From positions 1,066,036 through 1,130,035 of the forward strand of contig NW_027192197.1 in the NCBI RefSeq assembly GCF_041956535.1: a stretch of DNA of 64,000 nucleotides, written 5' to 3'. Each line of letters opens with the position of its first letter. Within the stretch, counting starts at the first letter, position 1. The notes below the pieces were generated by a model. That model ran no database searches. It was given only the letters and a program-made list of their open reading frames with translations, and had not been told where the DNA came from. This document shows positions 22,857 through 35,121 of the stretch, in pieces. This DNA is from Calcarisporiella thermophila CBS 279.70 (lineage: Eukaryota > Calcarisporiellomycota). Both the position numbers and the translations under genes were made by a program.

Positions 22857-24439
22857 CTAGGCTGCCGCCTTGAGTGCACATTCACATTCGCCCCATACCC
22901 ATCGTATCAGCTCCCGTGCCTGTGCCCTCCCAAGTTCCATCAGTCCCTTTGCCTTCAACTTTGCTAAGCATCCAATTGGCAGCCGTGGATTCTCCATTCG
23001 CACCGCCAGGTCGCCTCTCTTTTTCTCGAAAAACTCTACATTATCCCGCTGCGCGACCTCACGTAGGGCTGGTTGCCAAACCGCATCGAAGTACTCTCCC
23101 ATTTCAAAGGTGCGTTCCATTTCTTTACGGAGGGCTGCCACCTCTAGTCCGGTTCTGGGCTCTTCTGCCACTGCCCCACTGTCTTGGCATTGGCGGCGAG
23201 CACTGTCATACTGGATTTCCTCCAATATTACGTCTGCCATGGCTTGAATGCGTGCTTGCTCAGGGGTGGCGGGGACACATCGCGTGCCGGAATAAACCGA
23301 GGCATTCAACTCGAATTCGGGATCGCAGCTCACGATTTTTCCATCTGAGCATGTTGCATGGGGCGGGCAGGGGGTGCACCATCTCCACCCATATATATTG
23401 TGGCATGTCCCCACCGGCAATTCTATAAAGAACCAAGCCAGACCGCAAGCTATCACCGCCAGCAGCACCACCATCCCAAGCGACCAATCGACTTCCTCAC
23501 TAACAACGGTCTTTTGTTTTTGGGACTGGCGGCGCTGCGTTTTGAGAGCGGGAGAGAGAGGCGGATTGGGAAGCGATGGGTATTTGGAAACAGGCGATGA
23601 AAAAGCAGTGGGGTCCACTGACGATGCACGGCGACTTCTGCTCTGGGATCGGGAACGAGAACGGGAGCGGGCACGCGAGAGTTGGCGAGACCGCATCTCT
23701 GTCTAGAGGGTATTAATAGTTTAGAAAGATGTGTGCAGGGAGGGTGAGGTACATAGCAATAACTACCATGGGTGAATTTTTATTGAAGCCGGGTTCCAGG
23801 CGATGATAATTAAGGGTGCGTGGAGTTTCCGAGAACAAAGGCTGGTTTGAGGATGGGTTAGTGATCCGATATCGACCGCTGACGAGCGAGCAAACATGTA
23901 CAAACTCACCATTCGCCTCCCTTCATAGTCGGGCATCTCGAACGACAGTGGTTCACTCATTCTGTGGCCAAAACGCCTACTTCCCTTTGCAAACCCATGA
24001 CCTCCACTGTCGGATTCTTCGCTCTCAGGAGGGATGTTCTCTTGGTCTCCCCCGGCCCGACTCTGCCTGAGTTTCTGCTTGGCTGGCGGGAGAGGCACCA
24101 CAAATCCATCCTGGCTCACCTTTGCCTTCTTGTTGTTGACACTCTTTACCCTGTTCCTTTCTCCAAGTATGTTTTTTTCCACGGTGGTTTCTGAAAACCG
24201 CTGAATGTTGGTTTTGAAGAGCTCTATCAGATCATCTTTGCGAGAACGCGAACTGAATTTTATCCCATGCGAAGAGAGAATTTCTTTCTGCGGATGATGA
24301 GGGGACGGGACAGAAGAGGCTTTAGGGAAGATAGCAAGGGACTAGAATGGTGTCATGGAGTAGGAGTCATACTTACAAGCTCTGGAATTCGGAGTGTGTA
24401 AGGATCGAAATTGGGATCCGAGTAAGCGGGTGGGGGCAT
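22857..24439 (-). CDS. SRC1: Heh1/Src1 (LEM/HeH-family) inner nuclear membrane protein
   Basis: Minus-strand exons 24439-24377, 24287-23910 and 23702-22857 encode 428 residues. The N-terminal HeH/LEM-like domain reads FDPYTLRIPELKEILSSHGI and SRSRKDDLIELFKTNI, split by an intron after PEL, as in Src1/Heh1. A basic Arg-Ser-rich linker follows (residues about 150-175) and one membrane helix (LGMVVLLAVIACGLAWFFI). After it comes a lumenal MSC-type segment with a Cys pattern: TCHNIYGWRWCTPCPPHATC, then DGKIVSC. Family members tether chromatin and take part in nuclear pore quality control. Unlike typical Heh1/Man1 the protein appears to stop in the lumenal domain, with no second membrane span or C-terminal winged helix. 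Either it is shortened or a further exon was missed. Confidence 0.8.
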
Positions 24440-24959
24440 CCTCAAAAATAAGATCAGGTCAATTCTAAGCTTTATGAATGGATCTCGTCAAAGCTGTGCA
24501 GTTTGGAGGGGAATTTCAGAAACAGCAGCAAAGATAGATAAAAATTTATATCGAGAGGGGTAATATCGATCTGGAATTTAAAGAATTTATCGCGTACAGA
24601 CGCGTAATAATAATTGAAACCGACCGGAATTTTTCCAAGCACGGGGAATGCTTAATTAGGGCAGAGGGATCCTATTCTCGTGTGTCTCGCAGTCATATAC
24701 TAGAGCCAATTCGCTCACCTAAGCCTTACACGCTCTAGTCCTCTCAGAGTTATCCGATTTAATCCTTCATTTTCCTTTTGGTAGACAGTCCAAGGGGCAG
24801 CAGCCAAAGAGTGTGACATAGAATTGGAAGAAGGAAGAGACTACAAAGATATACTTTAGGGAGGAAGGTGCTCAAGAGTTGATGACCATCGAGTGGTAAT
24901 TGACTCTTGAGTTGCGGAAAAGCCACTCACACACTTATATCTATCTAATTTATACCACT

Positions 24960-25345
24960 ATACTATTACCTTTTATTTCTTTCTCTATTGCATTTAATCT
25001 ATGCTATTAAAAATCTTTTTAGTAATATAGACTCAATGATAACAAAATACAATAAGACTTTATCTCTTTAAATTTTGTCACTTCAACTCATAAATTACTA
25101 TTTTTTTTTTCTTTCTCAATATTCACTCTCAGGATTCTTTATCAGAAATAAAGACTCAATGATCACAAAAACTTTATCTCTTTAAATTTTGCCACTTCAA
25201 CCCATGAATTTCCTTTTTTTACTTTCGCAATTGTATTCAATGTACACTATTAGGTGTTTTTTTCAGTAATAAAGACTCAAGGAGGGTCAAAAACACAAAC
25301 ATTCAATTTCCTCTCTTTAAATCTAATGACTCAACGATAAAGGAC
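24960..25345 (+). repeat. Three degenerate retroposon 3' tails
   Basis: Three roughly 110-120-base copies, each with (A)ATA(A/T)AGACTCAA followed by A-rich sequence (centred near 25026, 25150 and 25265). The first two also share TTTATCTCTTTAAATTTTG.CACTTCAAC. The same AATAAAGACTC...ATTGATCAAAA tail ends the LINE copies at 60.7, 61.0 and 62.1 kb, so these look like old, mutated 3' ends of that family. Confidence 0.6.
25327..25333 (+). promoter_or_regulatory. Gcn4/CPC1-type site upstream of ARG7
   Basis: A perfect TGACTCA about 160 bases before the ARG7 start. This is the consensus bound by the amino-acid-starvation regulator Gcn4/CPC1, which activates arginine synthesis genes in fungi. It is a short motif, so chance is possible, but the position and the gene function fit. 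Confidence 0.5.
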
Positions 25346-25494
25346 CCCTTATGAACCTCTTTTATTGGAGCGGTCTGTAAGAGCGAGAGAGCAGTCACGC
25401 TTATCTCATGAGCTAATTTTTGATTCACTCGGGAGTATATAGTCGACTCCACTATTTTATTCCCGCTCTTGCCATTCTAACCTAGTCCTTCACC

Positions 25495-26907
25495 ATGCTG
25501 ATAGCATCATTATCCGTAACTCGCCACCGTGTTCCCGTGCATACATTGCGGTATTTCTCGCATGTCCCGCCCAAGCCATTATCGCCATCCAAGCAGGCCC
25601 TCATCCCTAAATCGGGCACCTATCCATCCGGATTCCTCGCCTCAGGCGTGCACTGCGGCATAAAAAAAAACTCCCTTCCGGATCTAGCTCTTCTACTCTC
25701 CGAGCGTCCGTGCAATGCCGCTGCAGTCTTCACCAAAAACACGTTCAAAGCGGCTCCCGTTCTTGTCTCTCGAGAGGTATTGGAGAAACGGCAAGGGAGT
25801 GGTCTTCGGGGGATTGTGACGAATTCGGGATGCGCCAATGCCGTCACCGGAACGCTCGGGATGCAGAATGCGAAAAAAATGGCGGCTGGATTCGACTCCC
25901 TCACCGGCGAGCAGGACAGCTGTCTCGTGATGTCAACCGGGGTGATCGGGCAGCATCTTCCTATTGAAAAAATCCAGCGCGGAATTCAACATGCCGCTGA
26001 TTCCCTTTCCTCTGCGCACGAGGGCTGGATGCGGTGTGCTCAGGCCTTCTGCACTACCGACACATTCCCAAAGCTCTGCTCCGAGGAATTCAAACTCCCT
26101 TCCTCTGGTCGCACCATTCGCTTCGCAGGCATCAGTAAGGGTGCGGGAATGATTCACCCGAACATGGCAACCCTCCTCAGCTTCGTCGCCACGGACGCGG
26201 CGATCTCGGCCCCACTACTACGGAAAGCCCTCGAGTATGCGGTGGACCGGTCGTTTAATGCCATTTCGATCGACGGGGACATGAGCACAAACGATACGTT
26301 TGCGGTGCTGGCAAACGGAGGAAAGGAGGGGGAGATTAAGAGCGAGGAGGACGGAGACTATGTCGGATTTCGCGATGCCCTGACGGCCTTCTCGGCGCGA
26401 TTAGCCCAGTTGGTGGTGAGAGATGGGGAGGGCGCCACCAAATTTGTGACCATCCGGGTCAAGGTAAGTTCCATCCCCACCCGACCTCCATGATCTGAAG
26501 AGGATGGTGTATTGAAAAACCTCGTGCTTATGCTCTAGGGCGCAAACACGTTTGAGAACGCCAAGAAAATTGCCTCGACCATCTCCACCTCGGCTCTCGT
26601 CAAGACGGCACTCTATGGCCAAGATGCCAATTGGGGCCGAATCCTGTGCGCGGTCGGTTACTCTGATGTCCCCGTCGATCCCACGCGGGTCAGCGTCTCC
26701 TTTGTCCCGACCGACCAATCTCCCCCGCTGAAACTGTTGGTTCGCGGAGAGCCCGAAGCGGTGGACGAGGAGCGGGCAAGCGAGATTTTGAAGATGGAGG
26801 ACCTGGAGATTCTAGTCGAGCTGGGCCAAGGGAACGAGGAGGCAACCATGTGGACGTGTGACTTTAGCCACGAGTATGTTAGTATTAACGCCGACTATCG
26901 CTCCTGA
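25495..26907 (+). CDS. ARG7: Arginine biosynthesis bifunctional ArgJ (ornithine acetyltransferase)
   Basis: Exons 25495-26463 and 26539-26907 encode 445 residues. The enzyme moves the acetyl group from N-acetylornithine to glutamate, and may also make N-acetylglutamate from acetyl-CoA; it acts in the mitochondrial arginine pathway. The Arg/Ser-rich N-terminus ([21 protein letters not shown]) looks like a mitochondrial presequence. Family motifs are present: [29 protein letters not shown], and the self-cleavage site [21 protein letters not shown], where Thr-226 becomes the nucleophile of the beta chain. The tail has [16 protein letters not shown] and ends [12 protein letters not shown] as expected. 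Length matches fungal ArgJ. A Gcn4-type site lies upstream. No truncation seen. Confidence 0.96.
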
Positions 26908-27240
26908 GCGGGTTAGAGTCTTCTCTATAATTTTCTCTCAAAAAAGCTGCGCGGCTTTCCTGTTTTGCTATTTTATATGTTTTTACGACTGTTTTGTTTT
27001 TTAATCTCGCACTTATATCCATCATGAAAATCTCTTTTGCCGTTCCATCCTTCCACGAAATTTCATCCTCCTTATCCAGATCAATGAAATAAACTTAAAT
27101 GGTGGCAAGTCACAACGCAGTCACGTCGGGGCGTTATGGCAAGAAATTCCCGACCAAAAAAGTATACGCCTTGCAACCTTTCATTTTTTTTTTCTCTTTC
27201 ATTCCCAACCTCCTCCATTTCTCAAGACACACTAATCAAC

Positions 27241-28166
27241 ATGAGACCCTTCTACGAAAATGACAGCCACCGTCGCATGACCAAGGTTGACCAAGCCATG
27301 AAGTTCTTTGTGCTGGTAGTGAACGTGCTGACTTCGGTAATATCCCCCCTCTTTCCTTGAAACACTTTTTTTTTCCACGGTGAAGTTCACAACCCCCTCT
27401 CTTTTACTTTTTATGGGGCACTCTTTAGCTCGCCGGTTTGGCTCTGGTGATTCTTGGCCTGGTCATTTATCTGCGCTCCGACATCGCACTCTATTCCAAG
27501 ACCACTCCCATAGCGCTCATGATTCTCGGCGCAGTGGTATTCGTGGTGAGCTTCATGGGGTGCTTGGGCGCGATGGGAGAATTGCGAAGCGTATTGATCA
27601 TTGTGAGTTTTGCCTTCATTCATGGATGGCGTATTCTTTTGAACCCGTCTGGACTAACCCATTGCTTTGCCATCCAGTACTTCTCTTTGCTACTTCTACT
27701 TGTTCTTGTTCAACTCTTCATCACCATCCTAGCATTTACCCCCAAGATCGACGACGCGATCGATGCCGCATGGCAAAAGGCCTACGACAGCGATTCCAAG
27801 CTCCTCCGGGACATTGAGAATGAGTATTCGTGCTGTGGGCTGCGCAATGTCACGGACCGCGCTGTCCCCAAGAGGGCGCCGGATGCATGCGTCACCTCGC
27901 CCTACTTCGGGTACGACCAGCCATGCTACAGACAGCTGCGCAAAGCCTATAAGCGGAATGGGGAGGCAATCGCAATAGGAGGTCTGGTGTTGGCCGTGGT
28001 GCAGATCCTGAGTTTGATGTGCGCTGGAATGCTGATTTCCAGAATCCCAACTCCCGAAGAGCGCGAGCGGGAATACTTGGCCGAGCATGAGCGCTTGGTG
28101 CGGGACGGCAGAGGCCTGAAACCAGGCGATGGATATGGCACAGCAGGATCTACGTCCCAGACCTAA
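27241..28166 (+). CDS. Tetraspanin
   Basis: Exons 27241-27336, 27429-27602 and 27678-28166 encode 252 residues with all introns in phase 0. Four hydrophobic helices are visible (FFVLVVNVLTS.LAGLALVILGLVIYL; MILGAVVFVVSFMGCLGAMG; YFSLLLLLVLVQLFITILAF; IAIGGLVLAVVQILSLMCAG). The large loop between helices 3 and 4 carries the hallmark CCG (YSCCGLRN) plus two later cysteines (DACV, QPCY), as in the fungal Pls1/Tsp families. The small loop and the GCLGA motif also fit. Fungal tetraspanins organise membrane complexes needed for infection pegs or ascospore/germination functions. The C-terminus is charged and cytosolic. Confidence 0.9.
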
Positions 28167-29268
28167 TCTCCGCATCCACTCCATAGCTTCCCCCCCTCCC
28201 TCCTTTTTTTTCCATTTCTAATTCAGATTCGTACCATGGGATAGGCCTGTTATTCTCCATGAATTTGTAACAGCTCATTTTAATATATATACACGCATAA
28301 TCTATATATACGCGTGTCCAAGTGAAATATCGCCTGGAAGGCTTCTAGCCATCGGACCCTTTATCGAAGAAGAAAAGAGGATGGTGACATGCCCTGCATT
28401 TTAATCTTCTCCCATTGATTGACAACCTCCATTGTTATGATTGTGAAAAGACAAGCACCAGATGACCTGATGCCGCTCCCACAGGAATGGAGGCTGGGTT
28501 TGAACAAGGGAGGGAACGGTCAACCTGAAATTTGTAAGAGGACAGTGGATGTAATGAAGATATGAAGGATTTATTTGGAGAAGAAAGAGGAGAGTATAAT
28601 CCCTTCAACTCTTCTTTTATGCAGTCCGAGTAAACATTGTAGCTGCGCCTCATTTTATGTTCCCTTTAGTTCTGAGAAGAGAAATATCGCATTAGACGAT
28701 TCTATTCTAGAAGCCAAAATGCGAGAATCGTAGAGAGCACATTATAAAGACATCGTTGGTTGAAAAAGACTTTGAACATGTGGACAACTTGAGACGCATT
28801 GTATTCAAAGGCACGAACTAACATGCCATTGCAACCTAAACTCTAGGCATTGCGCCCCACACTCGATGTGGAAAAGGCGTGAGTGAAGATCAGAGCATTC
28901 AACTTTTTTTTTTTTTCGTGTCCATCTGATTCAATATAGTGCTGCTCCACGTGAATAGAGCACAACTAGACCTGAGAGCCTTGGGAGACCAAGTGAAGAA
29001 AGATAGTTTTACCCAGGCTTCTATAAGTATTCAACAAGTCAATCCAGTGGTATGTCAAATTAGAAATTTCACGCCCTCCTTCGATTAGAAATTCGCAAAT
29101 GGAACGACAGGAATGAAGGGCATCCTGTGAGAAGCATGGGTAGGAAGCATATTTTCATTTGCTTTTTTCGAACAACGGATTCTCCCCCATAATTCCCCTG
29201 GGTCTATCTAATCTCAGGAGGATGCTTCTCGACGGGAGCCTGGTTTTGAAGATATTTCTGCAGTTTAT
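28167..29268. other. Intergenic region between convergent genes
   Basis: Short chance open frames and AT-rich sequence; no conserved protein or RNA recognised. It contains both 3' flanks (tetraspanin and APS kinase). Confidence 0.5.
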
Positions 29269-30175
<907 letters not shown>

Positions 30176-31210
30176 GGATGGTTTGATAATTAAGTAAGAA
30201 TCTGGGAGAATACGGTTACTTGTGATTCACGGCCTCATCTTGCTTATTTCATCTCCGCACAATCTTGAACTCGCAATTTCAGGCGAATGGTTGCCACGGG
30301 AAATTATACAATTCACTCTCTCCCAAGATGGCTTGCGTTTAGAAACGCTGGGCCGGAGAGTTTGGAAAAACAAACAGAAATTATAAAAAGCAGCCCTTGG
30401 CCTTTGGTTTCCGGGCATCCCGGCGCACCAGGGTCATCAAAATGTGACGATAAAGTCGACCGGAGTTACCGACGACACTGGCACATGATGTCAGAACTGT
30501 CGGGTCGGGGGATGGGTGTGACGAGGCGACTATGAACATGTGTCAAGAGAGGCGCCAGTATGGCTGGCCGTGATTAGGAAAGAGGCAGGGGGCATGAGAA
30601 GCAGACACAAGGGGGAGCGACGGCGCCTACGCTGCGCGGACGCTCAGCAGCGAACGCATACGCTCCACCCGCGGATCGTTCGGCCGTGCATCAGGAATGT
30701 GACTGCGCGGCACTTGCGGCTGCCCGACCACATCCTTCGGGGTGGAGGGGAACATGGGATGAGTCTCCTTGTGCCAAGGAAAGCCCTTGTCGCCACCGGA
30801 TCCGGCTCAGAGCGTGCTCTTTGGCCGTGGTTCAGCTGCTCGACGCTGGCTTTACACGGGCGCGGCCCCGTGTTTCCCAGCAATAATCTAAAGAGGTCCT
30901 CCTGTGACGGTCAAAACAAAGCTCTCCGGCCAATCAGGGGGCATCTGGCCAGGCGGAGTGTGCGCTCGCGCTTTCCCCTATGAGGCTGCGCCCTCCAATC
31001 CCGTCGCCCCCAAGTCGAGGGCTCCTGCGGGATCATTATTGATACCACGTAGCACAAGAATGTGCCACGAAAACGCTTGAACGATCGAGCCTGAAATTTC
31101 TAAAAAAATCGTTCTGAAAATAACCATTTGCTTTTTTCTCCGCACATTCCAACCAAACCCCTCAGATCCATCCCTCTCTCCCACATCCCCTCGTTGAATT
31201 ATCCATCGTC
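30176..31210. other. Intergenic region with a GC-rich segment
   Basis: From about 30540 to 31010 the sequence is GC-rich, carries open frames on several strands without a recognisable protein, and has a strong hairpin at about 30853-30872 (ACACGGG...CCCGTGT). It is bordered by the promoters of APS kinase (minus) and a GPI-protein gene (plus). It may be a non-coding RNA or a regulatory island; no family recognised. Confidence 0.4.
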
Positions 31211-32070
31211 ATGCTGCTGCCCAGCCCCCTCATCCTCTTGGCCGCATTCCCCCTCGCCCGCGCATTCGACAGTAAGTGCCTAACCGCTCTTTTGCCCTCA
31301 TTGTCTCCCGCTCTGACCTGGAATGTTCCCCTCGTCATTGCTCGCCAAAGTCAACACGGTTGACAACAGCACAAAGGCAAACTTCCCGCAATGGTGCACG
31401 CTGTAAGTACTCTGGCCTCCGACTCATGCTTGGGTGCGTGCGCCGCCCCCGCTCGCAGCCCCGTATACTCATCCCCTCTCCATGTAGCCAAACCTCCTCA
31501 TGCGAAAACATCTGCCAGGACAGTGGGTTCTCCGTCATGAAGAATGACTGCGATTCGGCGACGCTCGCCTACCACTGCATCTGCAGCAATGGAATCTCTC
31601 CTAATGCGTCCGAATACACGGAGACCATCCCCTACTTCCAGTGTACCTATGACCAGCAGCAGTGCATCAGCAAGTGAGTGACCAGAGCGGTACACACAGG
31701 GCCCGTGGCCGACCTAACGCTAACGCTCCCGCCCCCCCCCCCCCTGTTTTCTGTAGATGCCCCATCGGCGACACCGCGTGCTTCAACCAGTGCAATGCCG
31801 TGAAATGCTCCGCCACTAACCCAAAGAAGTAAGTGGATATTGGACAATTGGATGCGGCCTTGGCTGAACATTCCTCTTGCCTCCCCGCGTTTCGCGGATT
31901 CAAGGTACAACCAGACGACGCAGAAGACAATTGGCTCCCCCTCTGGCACCGGGGGCGCGCGCGCGACTCCCTCCAACTCCATCTTCAGCGACGCCAGCGC
32001 CCTCTTGTCGAACACGGGCTACGCGGTGGTCGCGGCGATGGTCGTCCTGGTCATGGGCGTGGCCCACTAG
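31211..32070 (+). CDS. GPI-anchored Cys-rich surface protein (DUF7707-like)
   Basis: Five exons, 31211-31271, 31351-31402, 31488-31673, 31757-31828 and 31905-32070, give 178 residues with matching phases. A signal peptide (LLPSPLILLAAFPLARA) leads into a Cys-rich domain of about 100 residues: WCTLQTSSCENICQDSG, CDSATLAYHCICSNG, PYFQCTYDQQQCISKCP, DTACFNQCNAVKCSA. A Ser/Thr/Gly-rich stretch follows and a C-terminal hydrophobic tail (GYAVVAAMVVLVMGVAH) preceded by small residues, which is a GPI attachment signal. The Cys pattern resembles the fungal DUF7707 family of wall/plasma-membrane proteins. Function unknown. A second member lies at 45571-46235. A run of C bases sits in intron 3. Confidence 0.8.
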
Positions 32071-32312
32071 GCTGTGCTCCTCCCTTCCTCCTCTCCCTCT
32101 CCCCTATGTAGCCCCACCCATCCATTTGCATATTTCACGAGGCAGGCTGATTTTCCAACCCTTGTTTTCTTTCCCTGACTGTACCGAGCCATCAATAAAA
32201 AGATCCCGCAGATGCTATTTGTTTTAATATTTTTTTTTATTTTCCAAAAGAACACACTAACGACAAGAGAAAGAAAAAGAAAATAAAAAGGAACATCAAC
32301 TAGAGCGCGGGA

Positions 32313-33382
32313 TTAGAGCTGGCCAGGTTGGGCGGCGGCCTCCTCAGGCTGCTGCTGGGGTGCAGCGGGCTGCTGGAAGTCTTCGGAGGTGGGGGCCGAG
32401 ATGGGGGCCTCCTCCTTGGGCTCGAGAATCGTCACCACATCCGGAAGAGGAGTCTTGGGGCCAACGCGGCCTGTTGGGTCCCAAGGCAACATAATCTTCA
32501 CTTTGAGACCAAGCACACCCTGGCGGAGCAAGACGTGGCGGATGGCCACATCGACGTAGTCCTTGATGGGCTGACCGGAGTGGATCATGAACCCGTCTAC
32601 GAACTTCATAGACTTGGCACGAGCGGCACGGAGCTTGCCAGACACAACCACCTCGCAGCCCTTGGCGCCCGACTCCATGATGAAGCGGACGACACCATAG
32701 CATGCTCTGTGAAGCAGAGGAAACAGTGTGTTTAGTCCGGGCGGGAAGCAGTAGAGGGGGGAAAGAGCAGAGTGAAGCGTTACCTTCTGACGGCAAGACC
32801 CTGCAGCAGTTTATATTTCAAGCTCTCGCACTGAGCCACGGCGCACAACCCACGGTTGCTGACCTTCTCGGCATAGAGTTCGACGGTGTTCTCAGGGAAG
32901 CGGAAGCGCTTCTGGACCAAGGCGGTGAGCTCGCGGATGCGGCGGCCCTTCTCACCAAGTACCTGCTGGGTATGGGTGGCACGGATGATGATCTCAGTGC
33001 GGGCAGGGGTGACGCGCACCTCGACGCCCGAGTAGCCCTCCTCCGCAAGCTCGCGCTGGAAGAACTCGTTGAGTTCGGCGAAGAAGACTCCGTCGGCAAC
33101 GAACTATATGAAATGGATGGAAGCATGAATAATCGTGATCATGAACGTGCCATGGTCGGCGACACCGAACACATTGATTCCCTGATCATATCCACCGGGG
33201 AGAGAAGGAGGGCGGCAGAGCCACATGCGTTCATTCCTTCTCTCTCCCCTCCCCCTCCTCCTCCATCCACCCACCCATCCATCCATCCATCCATCCAACC
33301 ATCCATTCTCCCACTCCAGCCCTCTATCCGCCTAGTTTCATTCACTAACCTTTCTCTTCTTAGAAATCTGTGTTGCAGCCAT
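32313..33382 (-). CDS. RPS3: Ribosomal protein uS3 (RPS3)
   Basis: Minus-strand exons 33382-33350, 33103-32784 and 32706-32313 encode 248 residues, the normal fungal length. It is a small-subunit protein at the mRNA entry tunnel. Exon 1 holds only [11 protein letters not shown]; exon 2 has [15 protein letters not shown] and the KH domain ([18 protein letters not shown]); exon 3 has [23 protein letters not shown] and [20 protein letters not shown]. The last 25 residues are Ala/Gln/Pro-rich. The first intron (33349-33104) has a run of CCAT repeats, which is typical of nothing functional that I know. The gene is head to head with GPI12; 219 bases separate the start codons. Confidence 0.97.
33262..33304. 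repeat. (CCAT)n microsatellite in RPS3 intron 1
   Basis: About ten near-perfect CCAT units lie within the first intron of RPS3. A likely variable simple repeat. Confidence 0.8.
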
Positions 33383-33601
33383 GTTGTATTTCTGAGGCGT
33401 TGGCAAAGAAAGATGACACTTTCAACGGGCAGCGATGGCACTCGAAAATCGAGGGTAAAAGAGGAGGAACCGGGCAATTTGTTCGCGCAATAGTCAAATC
33501 TTTCTGGGATCTGAAAATCGCTTGTGACTGCTTTTGCCCTCGATTCATATTCAGGGCGAGCGATCATCACGAGTCTAACGCGAAAGGTGCGATCGATTCC
33601 A
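33383..33601. promoter_or_regulatory. Shared RPS3/GPI12 bidirectional promoter
   Basis: Only 219 bases lie between the divergent start codons, so one region must drive both genes. No exact factor site was identified. Confidence 0.55.
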
Positions 33602-34605
33602 ATGCTGGTGCACCTCGTCTACCCCCTGTACGCAGTAGCCCTTCTCTCCTCTGCCATTTATCTTTTTCACCTCTTTTCTCGTCGTGCTCCGCCGATCACC
33701 AATGCGCGCATCCTCATAGTCACTGCGCATCCAGATGACGAGTGCATGTTCTTTGGCCCGGCCATCACTGCTCTAGCAAGGGGAAACAAGATATGGGGAT
33801 TGTGTCTCTCTAGCGGTACTACTACTGCTGATGGCTTTCTTCCAATGGCGCCCAGGCTAATGCAGCTTTTTGCAATTCCACAGGTAATCATGATGGACTT
33901 GGAGAAATTCGAAAAAGAGAGCTGGCCAGGAGTTTTCGCGAGATGGGGGTTACAGAGGATCGCGTCACTGTGATAGACCATAAGTACCTATATCTACATT
34001 TGGCAATGGGGGTGTCCACCATCAACTAATGACTACATCATTTTTAGGGAGCTGCAAGACAACCCCAAACGCCTATGGAGCGAGAAGCTAGTCAGCGAGG
34101 TGGTGGGAGAATATGTCAAACGCTACGACATTGACACCGTAAATGGATCTTCTCGTTACCATGTGACCTCAGACTAACCCACGGACATCCGTCCCACTAG
34201 ATCCTGACCTTTGACGACGGCGGTGTCTCGGGACATCCCAATCATCGCGCCTGCTATCGTGGCGTCAGGTGAGTTTGTTCGTGTGTCTGCTCCGCTTGCT
34301 ACACCCCTCTAACCCAAGTGAACGGTAGGGATTTTGTCCGCAATCATACTGCCCCCTCCGCCTACGCCCTCACCACAGTCTCCCTTGCTCGCAAATATAC
34401 CGCCCTCTTTGATCTTTCTCTCTCGAGCTTTTTGCTCTCGCAAAGCGATCTCTTTTTGATCTCCTCTCCCGCCGACTTTTTAGCTTCCCAGCGTGCTATG
34501 CGTTGCCACCGTTCCCAGTTGGTGTGGTTTCGGCACCTGTATGTGTTGTTCTCGAGGTACATGTGGATGAACGACTTTCAACGAATCGACTCGAACCCTT
34601 TGTAA
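33602..34605 (+). CDS. GPI12: GlcNAc-PI de-N-acetylase (PIG-L/Gpi12)
   Basis: Five exons, 33602-33815, 33884-33983, 34048-34138, 34201-34268 and 34329-34605, encode 249 residues with consistent phases. It removes the acetyl group from GlcNAc-phosphatidylinositol, the second step of GPI-anchor synthesis at the endoplasmic reticulum. An N-terminal membrane helix (LYAVALLSSAIYLFHLF) precedes the metal-binding AHPDDE motif, then LCLSSGNHDGLGEIRKREL, the conserved Asp-rich FDDGGVSGHPNH (zinc/catalytic His), and WFRHLYVLFSRYMWMN. All are standard for the family. It supplies anchors to proteins like the two GPI-type proteins in this window. Confidence 0.93.
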
Positions 34606-35121
34606 TATATACACACATTTGAGCATTACCGAATATATTCTGCCTTCGAGCTTTTTTATCATGCATCCTGAATCAAGAACCATAATGAATTTTTGCCTTT
34701 TTTCATTCAGTGCCCTCAAAAGGCTAACCAATAGGCCCCGCCTCGAAGACCATCCCTCCAAGCCTCTCTATCTTGGAGCTGGTCCTCGAGGGATGGCAAG
34801 GACGAGAAATCCCATTGCACCCTCGGATGGCATATTTAAATTTCATTTTTACTGTATCGTATTGCAAAAAATAAAAGCAAAAAAGAGCGTGAAACGAGCA
34901 TGTAGGACACCAAGCGGGGGGAAATCCGCGAAATGGCTGCTCCCCTCCATGGCTAGAACAAACTAACAAGTGGTGGAAACTACTCATGGGGTGCAACAAC
35001 AGTATGGCATGTATATACAGATAGATTGACGGCAGAGAGGGGAATATGAATATATATGGGAGGGGGGGAGATTTACACACGGTTATCCAATGAGTTGCTA
35101 AAAATACAAGACCCCGCCCAG
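34606..35121. other. Intergenic region between convergent genes
   Basis: AT-rich 3' flanks of GPI12 and the sugar transporter. No gene or RNA seen. Confidence 0.5.

Larger units (their letters stand above)
24440..25494. other. Divergent intergenic region with decayed retroposon tails
   Basis: Upstream of both Heh1/Src1 (minus) and ARG7 (plus). Most of it is AT-rich. From about 24960 to 25345 it carries three diverged copies of an AATAAAGACTCA..A-rich tail, described separately, and a TGACTCA site. No gene. Confidence 0.6.

Noticed and set aside
24960-25345. CRISPR-like array
   Set aside because: The repeats are diverged, unevenly spaced and match retroposon tails elsewhere in the window; the genome is eukaryotic.
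30540-30983. 147-codon plus-strand frame in the GC-rich region
   Set aside because: No recognisable domain, and similar frames exist on the other strand; high GC alone explains the lack of stops.
32702-33493. 263-codon plus-strand frame
   Set aside because: Antisense to RPS3 and through its CCAT repeat; the RPS3 reading is certain.
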